From: Acipenser ruthenus
Taxonomy: Eukaryota > Chordata > Actinopteri > Acipenseriformes > Acipenseridae
DNA length: 64,000 bases
Assembly: GCF_902713425.1 (NCBI RefSeq)
Contig: NC_081198.1
Location: forward strand, 21,001,188 to 21,065,187
Reading direction: 5' to 3'
Shown: in pieces, positions 10,101-19,016 of the stretch
How positions within the stretch are numbered: the stretch's first letter is position 1
How the letters are laid out: each line of letters opens with the position of its first letter
The notes under the pieces: model-generated
The model's database searches: none
What the model was told of the DNA's origin: nothing
What the model saw: only the letters and a program-made list of their open reading frames with translations
Translations under genes and position numbers: made by a program

Positions 10101-10638
10101 TCCCCAACATCTTAGAGGTTTTATCCAGCTTCACACCCTCACCCTTCCTATCACTCACGCTTAACACACAATTGAAGTCCCCTCCCCAAATCACAATCTT
10201 TGATGTTTTCACAAACACCCTCAGTTTCTCAAAGCACTCAACCCTTTCATGCTTATCTGGCGAGGCGTACACATTTATAACCCTCACCTCCTTCCCCATC
10301 CACTCCACATCCACTACCACAGCTCTCCCACACTCAACCACAGTTTTACTTTTAATCTCTATATTTTTATTTTTGAATAACACAGCCACACCTGCATTCT
10401 TACAACCATTTGCCCCTGACCACACCGATGCACCATACACCCACATACTCTCAAATTCCTTATAAGCTTCTCTAAAGGGGAGACCACACTCCTGTAACAG
10501 CAGCACATCTGCCTTTACACTACCCAAAGAATCTAAAATCATTTTGCACCTATCCTTACTCCTCACACTCCTCACATTAATAGTTGCTATGGACAACGCC
10601 ATCACAACACTCAACCAAATTATTAGTGACCTTACCAT
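7159..10638 (-). CDS. LINE A ORF2: endonuclease-reverse transcriptase, 1159 aa
   Basis: Nicks target DNA and copies the LINE RNA at the nick. Endonuclease landmarks are Asn21 (TINVRS), Glu50 (LQECG), Asp154 and Asn156 (GGDFNC), Asp215 (SRID) and Asp237-His238 (SDH). Reverse transcriptase landmarks are Asp598 in NLDLEKAYDR, SGVRQGCPLSPLL from residue 653, and YMDD at 701-704. Near the C-terminus a CCHC follows the pattern CPFQGC...H..WEC. The ATG at 10638 overlaps the ORF1 stop (ATGGTAA); an internal Met13 (MALSIATINV) is an alternative start. Its uninterrupted length implies a young or recently active copy. Confidence 0.93.
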   Translation of the reverse strand: MVRSLIIWLSVVMALSIATINVRSVRSKDRCKMILDSLGSVKADVLLLQECGLPFREAYKEFESMWVYGASVWSGANGCKNAGVAVLFKNKNIEIKSKTVVECGRAVVVDVEWMGKEVRVINVYASPDKHERVECFEKLRVFVKTSKIVIWGGDFNCVLSVSDRKGEGVKLDKTSKMLGSIVQDAQLVDGFRRLYPGLSGYTWSDTTGVRASRIDFIFSSKEVEWVACVCVPVFYSDHVMVCAEVKLEGVCVVGRGVWKLNVSVLKNKDVMSEFERRYKGWQSLKEMFDSVGEWWECIKNKIKKFFVEVGVWMAKMERKKVSRLQRKLNRMYELGSMGCNVASDVCEIKNKLKVLHVKRTESVIVESKVRHLEENEKCSRYFFKKVMSGSKVLYGLRDESGVVRKETEGMIDVAERFYTKLYERKVIDESMVSDMLEGLERRVCQGEVLNGVISLEEAAAAMESFRDGKTPGGDGLPREFYKTCWNLVGPDLTRVFNETLLKEEMPASFRQGIIVLVFKKNCKEELANWRPLTLLNVDYKCFSKILTCRMRTVIEEVIHPDQTCGVPGRKITDSLILLRDAVFFAQDRKVPVCLLNLDLEKAYDRISHEFMLQVLRKMGFTDQIVKWVSLLYSNIGSRVSINGKLSGQIDIKSGVRQGCPLSPLLFICCMEPLAQALRKDKVIRGLAIPGGGGAEAKCVLYMDDVNVLCVSERAIKRVLWQCECFCVASGSKLNKEKSECMLFGGWEGVPDVGVCVKTDFIKVLGIRMDATGSGLSNWVEVSKKVGQKMGLWTQRSLTLEGKVLIVKAVILPLLLYVGVVFPPPRAVITVLKRQMFRFFWGAKWERLKREVVCKGVLKGGKGLPELETFLYVHAVCRHVELVLRGECQGALFVRFFMGAFLRFLGILKIPLTVPIVFDPPFGYAVFKEFLKGKLTGKVDKDLLLKPRKLLSFVQESVTTCPIKRVAVGDPEKVWWNAAHPALMNQHKDLAWLIMHEVLPVRAVMHGRGMCKTPSCPFQGCGAEESVCHLLWECESARRLWRKASPLLAVWMEGTLLEEQLVLYGPKKKEEGSWQLWCVVNCFKEALWKARNILVLKSETLSCRVTYEIGQRAIRDYVLRDVNRRGREEAERIWRWEKWPGSAGARLECLGLSRQDEDFI

Positions 10639-12092
10639 TCTGAATTTGAAGACTCCTCACCCACTTCACCCGCAAAAACCTTCACCCCCATATTGTCTAA
10701 AAAGGAATCACTACCACCCTCCCCCGCTCTCCCCTCTCCCCCATACTCTTCTCTCAAGGACCCAACAGAGCTCGGCGACGAGCAGACCACCTCCGCTCTC
10801 CTGACCCCTCGTTTTTTTTTTTTCCTCCTTTCCACCACCCCCTCCGTCCTCACACCCCCATCCCCATCCGATTTCCTTTTACTTGGACCCTTCTCCTGAT
10901 CCATCCCACTCTCACCCTCCTCCCCTTCTTCTAATACCTCCTCGCCCTCCCCTGCCCCATTCTTCCCTGAGCCCCCGGTATCTTGTGCCGCTCCCCCCCC
11001 CTGACTCCCTCCCCCCCACTCCCCCCTATTGATCTGCACCTCCACCACACTCCCTGTGTCACTATCCTCATACTCCCCTTCTGACTCTGATACTGCAAGG
11101 TCCCCGGCTAGCTTACTTCTCATCCCCCCTTCCCCCCCATGCTTACTCTCTCCCTCTCCCTGCTCACAACTCTCCATCCACTCCTCCCCTCCCCCATGCT
11201 CACTACCCTCCTCCTGCCCCACCCCTTCACCCTTCTCCCTACCCTTCCCCTCTTCCTCTCCCTCCCTCGCTTTCTCCTCCTTCCCTCTCTCCCTCTGTCC
11301 CTCCCTATCCTCTCTTTCTCTCTCCTCCCTCTCACTCTCCTCCCTCCCCCTAGTCCTATTTGCAAAAGAGTGGGGACAATTACTAAAAAAATGCTCTCCA
11401 CTCCCACACAAATTACAAGTCCTTTTCATCTCACACTCACTCGCCACGTGCCCCTCCTTCTTACAAACAGTGCAAATGATTTTTGTGCACCCAGCTGCTA
11501 AGTGACCCATCGCCCCACACCTCCTACACAATTTAGGCTGCCCAAAATAATGCACATAGCCTCGGTTATTCCCCAAGGAGATCTCCGATGGTATAATCCC
11601 ATATCCCTCATACCCACTCCTATCCCTCTTCAAACTTACACGCACCCTCCAGGCTCCTGTCCATACATTATCACTATCAGTTACCTTTACTGCTTCCTCC
11701 ACTGAATTACAGTACCTTGCTAGCCATGTACATACATCCTTACCCTCCACCATCTCTGAACCCATTCTAACTATCACCACCCTTTTTGATGTGTCTGTCA
11801 GAACTGTCAGCTGAAACTTCTTCATCACCTCACTTTGAAGAGACTGTTCAAACAGCCCCTGGCACCTCTCCATAGACTCTCTCTTACAAAAACTAACATC
11901 CCATTCATTCCCCTTCCCCACAGAAATCAAACAGTTCAACTCTTCAGGCTTAAATCCCAATTCCTTCTGCAGAATTTGCCGTGAAAACTCAAGCCGGTTT
12001 AGTTCAATTTTCTCCACCCCAACCATATACTCGGCTTTAATGCCAATCCTCAAACAATTAAAGCGACGCTCCGAAAACTTCCGGAAAGCCAT
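10632..12092 (-). CDS. LINE A ORF1: CCHC nucleic-acid-binding protein, 486 aa
   Basis: Starts MAFRKFSERRFNC at 12092. It carries three CCHC zinc knuckles at residues 189-202, 207-220 and 226-239, the first preceded by GQPKLCRRCG. A very Glu/Arg/Lys/Gly-rich low-complexity stretch follows, and a Lys/Arg cluster lies near residue 425. By family analogy it coats the LINE RNA and forms the ribonucleoprotein with ORF2. The acidic-basic tail is coded by CT-rich DNA on the plus strand. It is intact. The zinc knuckles resemble Gag nucleocapsid motifs, but the neighbouring ORF2 shows this is a LINE protein. Confidence 0.92.
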   Translation of the reverse strand: MAFRKFSERRFNCLRIGIKAEYMVGVEKIELNRLEFSRQILQKELGFKPEELNCLISVGKGNEWDVSFCKRESMERCQGLFEQSLQSEVMKKFQLTVLTDTSKRVVIVRMGSEMVEGKDVCTWLARYCNSVEEAVKVTDSDNVWTGAWRVRVSLKRDRSGYEGYGIIPSEISLGNNRGYVHYFGQPKLCRRCGAMGHLAAGCTKIICTVCKKEGHVASECEMKRTCNLCGSGEHFFSNCPHSFANRTRGREESEREEREREDREGQRERGKEEKAREGEEEGKGREKGEGVGQEEGSEHGGGEEWMESCEQGEGESKHGGEGGMRSKLAGDLAVSESEGEYEDSDTGSVVEVQINRGEWGGGSQGGGAAQDTGGSGKNGAGEGEEVLEEGEEGESGMDQEKGPSKRKSDGDGGVRTEGVVERRKKKKRGVRRAEVVCSSPSSVGSLREEYGGEGRAGEGGSDSFLDNMGVKVFAGEVGEESSNSEW

Positions 12093-12363
12093 CTTGATCT
12101 ACACTTTACAACCAAACAAGAAACACAGATATAATAGAACAAAAGGCCCAGATAAGGTGCCCTCAAAGGGTCCCCCTTACCTGAAAAAACAGCGAAATAC
12201 TTACCGAAACAGCCCCAACAACTCTCTCCTCAATAGGACCTCAGCTACCAGCAAACAATATTGCCACCGTTTACCTTACCTTACCTTACCATACCGTACC
12301 GTACCGTACCTTACCTTACCTTACCTATCTCTTCTCCAATCAACTGCTGCGGACAAGCCACAC
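12093..12363 (-). promoter_or_regulatory. LINE A 5' UTR with conserved hairpin and GGTAA repeats
   Basis: Positions 12149-12183 form a 35-nt block identical to LINE D 40040-40074. On the minus strand it starts CAGGTAAGG and ends CCTTATCTG, which pair over nine bases with one G-U, enclosing a second CCCT/AGGG stem. Positions 12271-12328 hold about eleven tandem GGTAA or GGTAC units. The 5' end reads TGTGGCTTGTCCGCAG, shared with LINEs B, C and D. Function is unknown. Confidence 0.65.
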
Positions 12364-12397
12364 ACACTTGATCTTAGCCAAGAGGCCGAGAAGCGAT
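12364..12397 (-). pseudogene. U2-2 snRNA, 5' stub (nt 1-34), upstream of LINE A
   Basis: The U2 5' end is complete to nucleotide 34 and then passes directly into LINE A. Nucleotide 16 is C instead of T (GGCCTCTTGG), the change shared by the stubs of B, C and D. The stub keeps the U2 transcription start and lies next to an ordinary U2 promoter, so it could serve as the leader of a U2-LINE A transcript. Confidence 0.9.
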
Positions 12398-13023
12398 GGC
12401 GACTTGGCCCTTGCCCGGGGCCCCCCAGCCCGGACGGCACAGGGGGATTCAAAGGTGGGTGCAAAATTCCAAGCACAAGCAGACCCCCAAAAAACGGGCT
12501 GCTGCTTCCAGAGGGGAAATGTGCAATTTAAGCAGGAGAAAACAAAACAAAGCAAAAACACACACATAACACCAAAAACAAAACATAAACTGGCGGAGTG
12601 CGTCTTACAAATAGTCATGCCAAGCTGCTATGCTGTGCAAGGTGCCTTGGGTAACTACAACTGTGCCTCGCTGGCTGGCTGGCTTGCTAAGAAGGTCCTG
12701 GCATAGGGACATGTTCCACCACACTTGACTGGTTAGCTGCATGCTCCCAGGAAACAAACTGCTGCTGTCTACATCATCACCACATGTGAATAAAAGAAAG
12801 AAAGACAGCAAGAAAGAAAGAGAGAAAGAAAGAAAGAAAGAGAGAAAGAAAGAGAGAAAGGAAGAGAGAAAGAAAGAGAGAAAGAAAGAAAGAGAGAAAG
12901 TAAAAAAAGAAGTAAAACGGCGGGAAAACTTGCATCAACACTGGCACTCTCCCTCCAGCAGGGGTAGACAAAATGCTCACAGGAGAGATCCAGATCTGAC
13001 TTTGACCAACGTTAGAGAAAGGT
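12398..13023 (-). promoter_or_regulatory. U2 spacer 2: promoter of U2-2/LINE A, microsatellite, 3' box of U2-3
   Basis: PSE-like element at 12444-12461. The longest GAAA/GA-rich microsatellite of the window is at 12793-12911. The 3' box of the next gene is at 12995-13010. One private base change is seen in the distal part (CTTGACTGG instead of CTTGTCTGG). Confidence 0.8.
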
Positions 13024-13171
13024 GTGCACCGTTCCCGGAGGTACTGCAATACCGGGCCGATGCGTGGAGTGGACGGAGCAAGCCCCTGTTCCATCTCCCG
13101 ATTCCAAAAATCAATTTAATATATGGTCCCTTGATAGGGGACGTATCAGATATTAAACTGATAAGAACAGA
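13024..13171 (-). pseudogene. U2-3 snRNA, 3' fragment (nt 39-186), cut by LINE B
   Basis: U2 resumes at nucleotide 39 after the LINE B poly(A). Sm site and 3' stem-loops are present, with one change in the CCCCTATC stem (TATCAAGGG here). It is separated from its 5' stub by 5.0 kb of LINE. Confidence 0.95.
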
Positions 13172-13295
13172 TTTTTTTTTTTTTTTTTTTTCTTTTTTTT
13201 TTTTTACTGCTCAGAAATTAGTCTCACTATTTTCCCAGAAATTAACAGACCACATATCTTCATCACAGTTTTCCCAATTATTCATATTCACATTA

Positions 13296-16200
13296 TTAAA
13301 TTTTATTTACACAAATTTCCCTTCCCAGCCTCCCCCAACCTTGATTAAATGCTACCTCCCCCATCTTCCTGATTTCCAACTTACATTCTAATTTCACCCG
13401 TGATTTCGTTTCACAAACCAACTGTACTACCGACTTCCCTTGTTTCTTTTTTTTACACTGCTCATTCCTATCCCTCCACACAATTTCTTTCCCAATACTA
13501 ATAATTCCCCAAATTACTCTCCCAACTTCACTCCCCATCCCTTCCAACCCTTCCCCCCATAATATAAATTCTGGACTTAAATCAAGATTTTCTTTAACTA
13601 ACCTTAATAACTTTTTAATTTCTCCCCAAAAACCATTAACCAGATGACAACTCCAGAAGGCATGCCATACCGTCTCCTCCTGCGGACACCCCCTTGGACA
13701 CCTGCCGTTGAGAATCTGACCTTCCCTACGCAATCTTTCTCTGACAGGTAACCTATCTAAGGCCACCAACCAATTCAAATCCTTTATTTCATTTGGCTGA
13801 TTTTTTAATTGTATTGCCCCCCAATTAATTTTCCTAGCACCTGCCTTCCTCACCCCGATAGTAGCATTTTTTCTTTTAAAACTTTATACATTTTCTTATG
13901 CTCCTCTACCAAATCATCCTTGAGCACCTCTGGGTGTGCTCTTAAAAATAGTGACACCTTTTCATAGTGCCATGGTAACTGCTCAGCCTTTGGTCCCACA
14001 TTATCCCATGACACTAAACCTTTAACTAAAAAAGCCCCCCAAAGTTTCATAAAATAATATGCCTTATGCCGTACCTTTTCCTTTAGTATTTTCACTATAA
14101 AACATACAAACAAAATCTCCAATTTCAAAGGAATAGACACTATACCCCTCCCCCCCTCTTCAATCTCCAAATACATGTGTTCCCTTTTAACCGGTTCATA
14201 CCTGCCTCCCCAAATAAAGGAAAACACTAACCTTGTTAAAATCAATTTATACTTAGTTGGAACAGGAAAGACTAGGGCTAAGTAAATCAAACCTGATAAA
14301 ACATCAGCCTTAACAACTAACCCCTTACCCGTAATACTAAGCCGCCTAGTTTTCCATAAGCCTATTTTTTTCCTCACCCTTTCAATTTTTTCCTCCCAAT
14401 TCTTTCCAGCTGAATCGCTGTTATAAAATTTAACTCCTAGAATTTTTAGCCCATCATTGCAAATAGAAAACCCGTGCCTTATGTCTTTCCTGTTCCTCCA
14501 ACTACCACAGTACATTATTGCAGATTTTCCCACATTAATTGCAGACCCTGTAGCTTCACAATATAACCCCAACACCTCTACTATCTTGTCCAAGCCCCTA
14601 TCTGTGGTGAAAAAAACAGTAGTGTCATCTGCGTACTGAGCCACTTTGGCCCTCTCTCCACCTCCCCCAGGGATATGCACCCCTTCAATCCCTTTTTCTT
14701 GCCTTAACATCTCTGCAAAAGGTTCAATGAATAATACATATAACAATGGAGAAAGAGGACACCCTTGCCTAACCCCTCCTTTCTGCTTCACTGAGGCACC
14801 CAGAGTTCCATTAATTTTAACCTTACTACAAACATTATTGTATAACACCTTCACCCAGGCCACAAAATTATCCCCAAAATTCATTTTCTTTAACACTTTA
14901 AACAAAAAATTATGATTCACCCGATCAAAAGCTTTTTCTTGATCCAAACTTAAAATCCCCAAAGCCAAATCTCTATCTTCTGCCCAACTAATCAGATCCC
15001 TTATTAAAGATAAATTGTAAGACCCCGTCCTGCCTCTCACCCCACAAGTTTGGTCCTCACTCACCACAACTCCCATCACTTCCTTTAATCTGTTAGTTAA
15101 TACCTTACTTAAAATTTTGTAGTCCACACATAATAATGTTATTGGTCTCCAGTTTCTAATGTCTCTCTTATCCCCCTTTTTATATATTAAGTGAATAATC
15201 CCTGTCTTCATTGACTCACTAAGCTCCTTTCTCTTAAAAATTTCCTTATACACCTCCACCAAATCCTTTTTAACTAAATCCCACAGTGAAACATAAAATT
15301 CTTTCGGAAGCCCATCCCCCCAGGGGTCTTATTCCCCTTCATAGCCAATAAAGCCCTCTCTACTTCTGCCACTTTAATTTCCCCCTCCAATTCAACCTTA
15401 TCCTCCTCACCCAACTTTCTCCCTAATTTACTTAACAACACCTCACCCTTCTCCTCGTCCACAACTCTTTCAGCAAACATCTCCTTGTAAAAAGAACACA
15501 CATGATCAAACACTTCCTCCTTTCTACTCACTACCTTCCCTTCACTAGTGACCACACCCTCCACCCATTCTCTTCTTTGTTTTTGTTTGACTGTCTGAAA
15601 AAAATATTTTGTTATTTTCTCATCTTTCTCTCGCTCCTCTTCTTTTGCTAAGAAGGCAAATTCTTTAACTCTATTCACATAATACTCCTTAATTTCCTTC
15701 TTTGCCTCTATAATTTCTTCTTCTACCATTAACCCCCTATTCCTTTCACCTATTAGCCTTTGTAACCTCCTATTTACCCTCCTCACCACTCTTCTCTCCT
15801 CCTCTCTCTTCTCCTTGGAGTACCGTCTGCAGAATTCTGCTAGATTAACTTTCAATTTCTCCCACCAAACTAAAATATTGCTAAACCCCCCCTTAAATTC
15901 TTGCCATAATTTATAGAATTCTCTCAAACTCTTCACAAATGTCTCGTCCTGTAGTAAACTAATATTAAATTTCCCAAACCCCTTCCCAATATTCACTGTA
16001 CCCCCCTCTATTGACATCACTACCATATCATGGTCAGACCCCCAACATGGTAAAATCTTACACTCTTTAACCTTAATCTCTTGTGAAGTGAAAAAATAAT
16101 CTAACCTGCTTTGATGCCCTCTAGTGTTCCTCCATGTGTACCCCACTCCATCTTTATACAACCCTCTATATGCATCCTTTAATTTATAATTTTGAGTTTC

Positions 16201-16691
16201 TTTTAACAGATATTTCCCTGTAAAATCCAGCTCAGCTCCCCTTTCTGTACTATCTACCGAAGTATTAAAATCACCTCCCAATATGACCTTTTTGTTAGTA
16301 TCTAACAAAAACACAAAATCCTTGAAAAACTGTAATCTTTTGGTAGGATTGCATGGTGCATAGATGTTAATAAGCCTATATTTCTGCCCCCCATCATACC
16401 ATCTACTACCATTAATCTCCCTGGTACCACTGTTAACACATTTTCAATAATCATTTCACTACCCTTCACCAGTACCCCCAATCCATCAGAGTGTACATTA
16501 CCCACACTCCAAAATGAAACCCCCCCAGTCCAGTCCCTTGAGAACTTTTTGAAGTCCATTTCATCCCGAAGGTGACACTCTTGCAAAAAACAAATGTTAA
16601 AGGGCATCAATGCCAAAGACAAAAATATTGCAGCTCTTTTCTCCCTGTCCCTTAAACCCCTTACATTTAAAGTTACTACCTTGAAGTCCAT
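13296..16691 (-). pseudogene. LINE B ORF2: endonuclease-reverse transcriptase, frameshifted
   Basis: Reading starts at the ATG at 16691 (MDFKVVTLNVRGLRD), 9 nt after the ORF1 stop. Four open segments in different frames carry successive domains: the endonuclease N-half (16691 to about 16390), the endonuclease C-half with GGDFN and SRLDYFF (to 15274), the reverse transcriptase with SLDQEKAFDRV, GVRQGCPLSPLL and YADD (15262-13850), and the C-terminal CCHC segment with CPRGC...H.FW.C (13853-13296). Breaks lie near 16390, 15268 and 13851. The total matches an intact ORF2 of about 1125 aa. Confidence 0.88.
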
Positions 16692-16700
16692 CAAAAAGAA

Positions 16701-18131
16701 TTAGGGTTTCTCTTCCATTCCCATAACTACAGCAACTTTAGCTACATCATCCTGCTCCAAAAAATCCATTGAATTCTGAGAATCCACATCTGACACTGCC
16801 ACCTCCTGACCACAAGGGATAGTCTGTGAATCTGCACTATTATTACTGCTGCCATCATCCTCCTCCTCTGATGGTGTCAGCTCAGGTATCAAAGGAGAGC
16901 TTCCTGCTTCTGAAGGCTCAACCACAGAAGTTTCTTCCTCTTCGAGTACTTCATAGGAATTAGAAGTGTCCACCAAATAAATTTTGTTTTCACTTTCTGC
17001 TAGCTCCTTACACTTCCTTTTGTTTGTTCTTCTCTTTTCAACACTCCACTTTCCTTCTTCTATAGGGACGGAATGGCCCAGAAGCTGACTTCCCTCTGCT
17101 GCAATACCTTCCCTAGCCTGAGACTCCATTTCTTCCCCCCAGGATGCACCAGAAGATCTAGCCACTTTCCCAGGTAAGTTGTCAGGTAAGTTGACAGGTA
17201 AAACCTGATTTATTTCTTTGTTTGTATTAGATATTTCCTCTACCTCCGTTCTCGCGATTGCTGTGACCTCCATTGCAGCTTCTACACCTGCCACCTCCTC
17301 CGCTGCTGCCACAACCTCCTTATCAGTTAAGGAGGCTGCCGGACCCTCCTCTTGCTGTTTCTTGTTTTTATACCTCCACTCCCTCATAACATCCTCAACG
17401 GGAGGTAGGTTCTCAAAAACCCCTGCATAGGATCTTCTTTCTCTGCAGTCTCTCCTGACATGGCTTGCATCTCCACAATTGTGACATTTTTTTGAATTTT
17501 TGCATTCATAGGAAAAATGCCCTTTCTCTCCACAATTAAAACATCTCATCTCTTCACAGTTCTGCTCACTGTGACCATACTTTTGGCATTTCCTACAAAA
17601 CTGGGGTTGACCTGAATATAGGATGTAGCCATTAACCCCCTCCACCCTACACTTTGCAGGAGGATGTAAAAAACCCTGATGTCCATTCGGATCTTCCCTC
17701 AGGAGCACACTATATTGTCTCTGCCCATTCCACACACCCAAACCATCTCTCCTATATCTTGGCCCAGAAAGAATATCTACATATTTCGTCAGAAACAAAT
17801 TAACACTTTGATCAGACACATTCATGTCAAACAAGTTAATTGTTAAAACTCTGAATTTTTTTCTTTCCCTAGACTGAACTTTAAATTGCTTCAAAGGTTC
17901 CACATTTTCTTTTTCCTTACAGGCCTTTAATAGAGATTTAAAACTCGGCTCACCCATCATGGCGACATCAAAGAATTCTTCCTTCCCATTCCTCTGGATG
18001 CCAAGAATCTCCTCCAAATTGATGCTTAGCAACTCCATAATGATGGTGCGTATAAATTCTTCTCTTTCTGGCATTCCTTCATCTTCCTTTCCACTACAAT
18101 CAAATCTTGCGGTGTTCTTCACTCCAGCCAT
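16701..18131 (-). CDS. LINE B ORF1: CCHC nucleic-acid-binding protein, 476 aa
   Basis: Starts MAGVKNTARFDC at 18131. Three CCHC knuckles lie at residues 179-192, 197-210 and 216-229 (FCRKCQKYGH, CFNCGEKGHF, CHNCGDASHV). The tail is rich in Glu, Ser and Ala and includes a short tandem peptide (LPVNLPDNLPG). Presumed LINE RNA-binding protein. It is intact although its ORF2 partner is broken. It is clearly diverged from the ORF1s of A, D and F but alignable with LINE C around the WNGxRQ and GQPxxCRKC motifs. Confidence 0.9.
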   Translation of the reverse strand: MAGVKNTARFDCSGKEDEGMPEREEFIRTIIMELLSINLEEILGIQRNGKEEFFDVAMMGEPSFKSLLKACKEKENVEPLKQFKVQSRERKKFRVLTINLFDMNVSDQSVNLFLTKYVDILSGPRYRRDGLGVWNGQRQYSVLLREDPNGHQGFLHPPAKCRVEGVNGYILYSGQPQFCRKCQKYGHSEQNCEEMRCFNCGEKGHFSYECKNSKKCHNCGDASHVRRDCRERRSYAGVFENLPPVEDVMREWRYKNKKQQEEGPAASLTDKEVVAAAEEVAGVEAAMEVTAIARTEVEEISNTNKEINQVLPVNLPDNLPGKVARSSGASWGEEMESQAREGIAAEGSQLLGHSVPIEEGKWSVEKRRTNKRKCKELAESENKIYLVDTSNSYEVLEEEETSVVEPSEAGSSPLIPELTPSEEEDDGSSNNSADSQTIPCGQEVAVSDVDSQNSMDFLEQDDVAKVAVVMGMEEKP

Positions 18132-18200
18132 GTTGTCTCTCCTCTATCCCTAGCTCGGCACTCTCAACAATCCAGAGCTGCGGTCAAGCCACTTGCTTTA

Positions 18201-18228
18201 GATCTGAGCCAAGAGGCCGAGAAGCGAT
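18201..18228 (-). pseudogene. U2-3 snRNA, 5' stub (nt 1-28), upstream of LINE B
   Basis: U2 nucleotides 1-28, followed by TAAAGCAAGTGGCTTGACC of the LINE. It carries C at position 16 and also C at position 23 (GGCTCAGATC), the same pair of changes seen in the LINE D stub. Confidence 0.88.
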
Positions 18229-18830
18229 GGCAACTAGGCCCTTGCCCAGGGCCCCCCAGCCTGGACGGCACAGGGGGATTCAAAGGTGGGTGCAAAATTC
18301 CAAGCACAAGCAGACCCCCAAAAAACGGGCTGCTGCTTCCAGAGGGGAAATGTGCAATTTAAGCAGGAGAAAACAAAACAAAGCAAAAACACACACATAA
18401 CACCAAAAACAAAACATAAACTGGCGGAGTGCGTCTTACAAATAGTCATGCCAAGCTGCTATGCTGTGCAAGGTGCCTTGGGTAACTACAACTGTGCCTC
18501 GCTGGCTGGCTGGCTTGCTAAGAAGGTCCTGGCATAGGGACATGTTCCACCACACTTGTCTGGTTAGCTGCATGCTCCCAGGAAAAAAAAATCTGCTGCT
18601 GTCTACATCATCACCACATGTGAATAAAAGAAAGAAAGAAAGCAAGAAAGAAAGAGAAAGAAAGAGAGAAAGAAAGAAAGAGAGAAAGAAAGAAAGAGAG
18701 AAAGAAAAAAAAAAAGAAGTAAAACGGCGGGAAAACTTGCATCAACACTGGCACTCTCCCTCCAGCAGGGGTAGACAAAATGCTCACAGGAGAGATCCAG
18801 ATCTGACTTTGACCAACGTTAGAGAAAGGT
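18229..18830 (-). promoter_or_regulatory. U2 spacer 3: promoter of U2-3/LINE B, microsatellite, 3' box of U2-4
   Basis: PSE-like element at 18275-18292. The segment just upstream of the start has several changes not seen in other spacers (GGCAACTAGGCCC, CCAGGGCC, CTGGACGG). An A-run expansion is at 18585-18593, the microsatellite at 18625-18718, and the 3' box of intact U2-4 at 18802-18817. Confidence 0.8.
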
Positions 18831-19016
18831 GTGCACCGTTCCCGGAGGTACTGCAATACCGGGCCGATGCGTGGAGTGGACGGAGCAAGCCCCTGTTCCA
18901 TCTCCCGATTCCAAAAATCAATTTAATATATGGTCCCCTGATAGGGGACGTATCAGATATTAAACTGATAAGAACAGATACTACACTTGATCTTAGCCAA
19001 AAGGCCGAGAAGCGAT
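18831..19016 (-). ncRNA. RNU2: U2 snRNA, intact (U2-4)
   Basis: U2 pairs with the intron branch point in the spliceosome. The 186-bp match runs from ATCGCTTCTC at 19016 to the 3' terminal GTGCAC at 18831. Visible parts are stem-loop I (GGCCTTTTGGC), GUAGUA branch-point recognition (nt 33-38), the stem II region, the Sm site AUUUUUG and the 3' stem-loops with compensated pairs (CCCGG/CCGGG). PSE at 19063-19080 and 3' box at 18802-18817 are at vertebrate-like distances. A plausible functional gene; expression is not shown by sequence. Confidence 0.97.

Larger units (their letters stand above)
7028..12363 (-). mobile_element. LINE A, full length, Tx1/Keno-like, U2 nt 38 site
   Basis: A 5336-bp element bounded by U2 nucleotide 34 on the 5' side and nucleotide 39 on the 3' side, so four U2 bases are missing and there is no target duplication. 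It has a 5' UTR of 271 bp, ORF1, ORF2 overlapping ORF1 by 7 nt, a 3' UTR of about 130 bp and a poly(A) tail. Both ORFs are open. The closest relative in the window is LINE D, which shares 5' UTR blocks and YMDD. A single copy is seen here. Confidence 0.92.
13172..18200 (-). mobile_element. LINE B, full length but with broken ORF2, U2 nt 38 site
   Basis: A 5029-bp element between U2 nucleotide 28 (5' side) and nucleotide 39 (3' side), with poly(A) at 13172-13204 interrupted by one C (G on the minus strand). The 5' UTR is only about 69 bp. ORF1 is open and ORF2 has three frameshifts, so this is an older copy than A or C. It belongs with C and E by its YADD motif and ORF1 sequence. Confidence 0.9.

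Noticed and set aside
12741-12915. Lys/Arg/Glu-rich frames over the microsatellite, and Phe/Ser/Leu-rich frames on the other strand
   Set aside because: They are translations of the GAAA repeat; length varies with the repeat.
18160-18200. An HDV-like or hammerhead ribozyme at the U2/LINE junction
   Set aside because: I could not lay out the required double pseudoknot or the hammerhead core from the sequence; only a simple hairpin is supported.
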